Of a DNA stretch of 64,000 nucleotides, positions 62,893-64,000 are shown piece after piece. Source of the DNA: Pseudomonadota bacterium. GTDB lineage: Bacteria > Pseudomonadota > Gammaproteobacteria > Burkholderiales > Sulfuriferulaceae. The stretch is from positions 50,604 through 114,603 of the forward strand of contig JAJZUW010000008.1 in NCBI GenBank assembly GCA_021845925.1, in the 5' to 3' direction. Made by a program: the position numbers and the translations under genes. Every line of letters begins with the position of its first letter. The first letter of the stretch is position 1. Below the pieces are notes generated by a model. That model did not search any database. It saw nothing but the letters and a program-made list of their open reading frames with translations, and was not told the DNA's origin.

Positions 62893-63338
62893 TCCGTCCC
62901 TTCCGCTTGACGGAATACGTTTTCCAGCTCCATCAGCATCTCGCGCATTTGTTTCATCCTGTCATCTCCAAGTTCCTGCATCACCGACCTCAAATGGGCC
63001 AGATGTGCCGGAAATGCCTCGGCAAACACCTGGTTGCCCGCTTCGGTCAGACTGACGATCTGGCTACGACCATCGCTTTTGTCTGCATCTCTGCGTACCA
63101 GTCCGCGGTCGACCAAACGATCCACCACGCCGGTCAGTGTGCCTTTCGTGATCAATGTGTGTTCACCCAGTTCACGAAAATTCATGCCCGGCGTATTGCC
63201 CAGGGTAGCCACGATATCAAACTGACACTCCGTCAGACCCAAATGCCTGATATGCCGGTTCGAATACATCTCGAATGCCTGGTAGCTACGTGCCAGCTGA
63301 CGAATCAGCTGCAGAAATTCCGGTCTTGTGTCATTCAT
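62889..63338 (-). CDS. MarR-family transcriptional regulator
   Basis: A 149-aa winged-helix regulator: GLTECQFDIVATLGNTPGMN, ELGEHTLITKGTLTGVVDRL and the wing RRDADKSDGRSQIVSLTEAG. It is first in an operon with cytochrome b561 and YceI, so it likely controls that operon. A palindrome-rich AT stretch (TAGTACTA, 63362-63369) lies 24 nt upstream. Confidence 0.92.
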   Translation of the reverse strand: MNDTRPEFLQLIRQLARSYQAFEMYSNRHIRHLGLTECQFDIVATLGNTPGMNFRELGEHTLITKGTLTGVVDRLVDRGLVRRDADKSDGRSQIVSLTEAGNQVFAEAFPAHLAHLRSVMQELGDDRMKQMREMLMELENVFRQAEGTE

Positions 63339-63361
63339 GTCGCACCCTCATGTCATCAATA

Positions 63362-63374
63362 TAGTACTAGTAAG
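63362..63374. promoter_or_regulatory. Candidate MarR operator
   Basis: TAGTACTA is a perfect palindrome and overlaps a second one, ACTAGT, just upstream of the marR start. MarR regulators commonly bind such sites in their own promoters. No binding data can be inferred. Confidence 0.35.
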
Positions 63375-63408
63375 AACTTTATGCAAGAAAAAACGAACAA
63401 AATGAATC

Positions 63409-63434
63409 TGACACCAAAAAGGACTTTGGGGTCA
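63409..63434. repeat. Short inverted repeat before the tandem array
   Basis: TGACACCAAA and TTTGGGGTCA pair with one mismatch around a 6-nt loop. It resembles small mobile palindromes found between genes. Confidence 0.4.
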
Positions 63435-63459
63435 AATGAACGCATAACGCGGGATGCAT

Positions 63460-64000
63460 GGATTCCGCGACTGCGCGCGGAATGACGGTACCTTGAGAAC
63501 AGGCGGTGCCATCGTCATTCTGAACGGGCCTCTATCACCGTCATTCTGCGCGGAGCGAAGCGAAGTCGCAGAATCTCGCATAGAGCAGAGCCGGATTTAT
63601 GGATTCCGCAACTGCACGCGGAATGACGGTGCGTGCCAGATTCATGGATTCCGCGACTGCGCGCGGAATGACGGTACCTTGAGAACAGGCGGTGCCATCG
63701 TCATTCTGAACGGGCCTCTATCACCGTCATTCTGCGCGGAGCGAAGCGAAGTCGCAGAATCTCGCATAGAGCAGAGCCGGATTTATGGATTCCGCAACTG
63801 CACGCGGAATGACGGTGCGTGCCAGATTCATGGATTCCGCGACTGCGCGCGGAATGACGGTACCTTGAGAACAGGCGGTGCCATCGTCATTCTGAACGGG
63901 CCTCTATCACCGTCATTCTGCGCGGAGCGAAGCGAAGTCGCAGAATCTCGCATAGAGCAGAGCCGGATTTATGGATTCCGCAACTGCACGCGGAATGACG
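63460..64000. repeat. 186-bp exact tandem repeat built of palindromic elements, running off the window
   Basis: Units begin at 63460, 63646 and 63832. The first two are identical over 186 bp and the third matches for its visible 169 bp. Each unit holds two related palindromes of the form GGATTCCGC...GCGGAATGACGG (arms ATTCCGCG / CGCGGAAT type) and an inverted-orientation element with CGTCATTCTGCG...CGCAGAAT. These look like REP-type intergenic palindromes arranged in both orientations. No gene is seen in the array. Confidence 0.9.

Noticed and set aside
63460..64000. CRISPR array
   Set aside because: Repeats are 186 bp and directly tandem with no unique spacers; the palindromes fit REP-type elements instead.

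Overview
The window is a compact stretch of a Gram-negative chromosome. It reads as a betaproteobacterium, and the gene content suggests a chemolithotrophic sulfur oxidiser. The phylogenetic call rests on the neighbourhoods amgK<>lptD-surA-pdxA-rsmA and pilB-pilC-pilD-coaE-zapD-yacG, and on the sHdr, FadL and bio genes; it is an inference, and no rRNA was available to test it. No tRNA, rRNA, CRISPR array, insertion sequence or prophage was recognised.

Layout. 1-9.7 kb: partial amgK (minus), then a tightly packed plus-strand run: lptD, surA, pdxA, rsmA, a YbjN-like gene and an AddA/RecB-type helicase-nuclease. 9.7-14.8 kb (minus): glyS and glyQ, then an EnvZ/OmpR-type two-component pair. 14.9-17.7 kb (minus): two tandem FadL/OmpP1 outer-membrane proteins. 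17.8-31.4 kb (minus): the centrepiece, a complete type I sHdr sulfur-oxidation locus. 31.7-39.2 kb (plus): a small unknown gene, a CorC-type membrane protein, type IV pilus genes pilB, pilC and pilD, then coaE, zapD and yacG. 39.2-48.1 kb: rpiA, ilvA, slt, bioA, trxA, rho and mltA. 48-51 kb: a large PAS/GGDEF/EAL protein with a C-terminal zinc-binding-like (CZB) domain. 51.1-56.0 kb (minus): a bioB-F-H-C-D operon headed by a small membrane protein. 56.1-60.7 kb: comF, a ferredoxin-reductase, DUF1415, a methyltransferase-like membrane protein, tatD and mutY. 60.7-63.3 kb (minus): a double-CDGSH protein and a MarR-cytochrome b561-YceI-YceI cluster. 63.46-64.0 kb: an exact 186-bp tandem repeat that runs off the window.

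How the sulfur genes fit together. In transcription order the locus is rhodanese, TusA, DsrE3A-like, then sHdrC1, B1, A, Hyp, C2 and B2, then LbpA1, a small DsrE-like protein, LbpA2, and finally LipS2, sLpl(AB), LipT and LipS1. Known biology of these families: the rhodanese/TusA/DsrE proteins hand sulfane sulfur to the cytoplasmic sHdr complex, which oxidises it towards sulfite using a dedicated lipoate-binding protein. That protein is octanoylated by sLpl(AB) and sulfurated by the radical-SAM pair LipS1/LipS2, with LipT as accessory flavoprotein. Everything from sulfur delivery to cofactor assembly therefore lies in one 13.5-kb block. The two FadL proteins next to it are candidates for uptake of hydrophobic sulfur compounds, but that is only inference from position.

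Regulation visible in the sequence. The rhodanese gene is preceded by a good sigma-70-type promoter whose -35 box is flanked by a perfect 9-bp inverted repeat. The second FadL gene has a comparable operator-like repeat. Several junctions in the sulfur locus carry strong hairpins that divide it into modules of probably different expression level.
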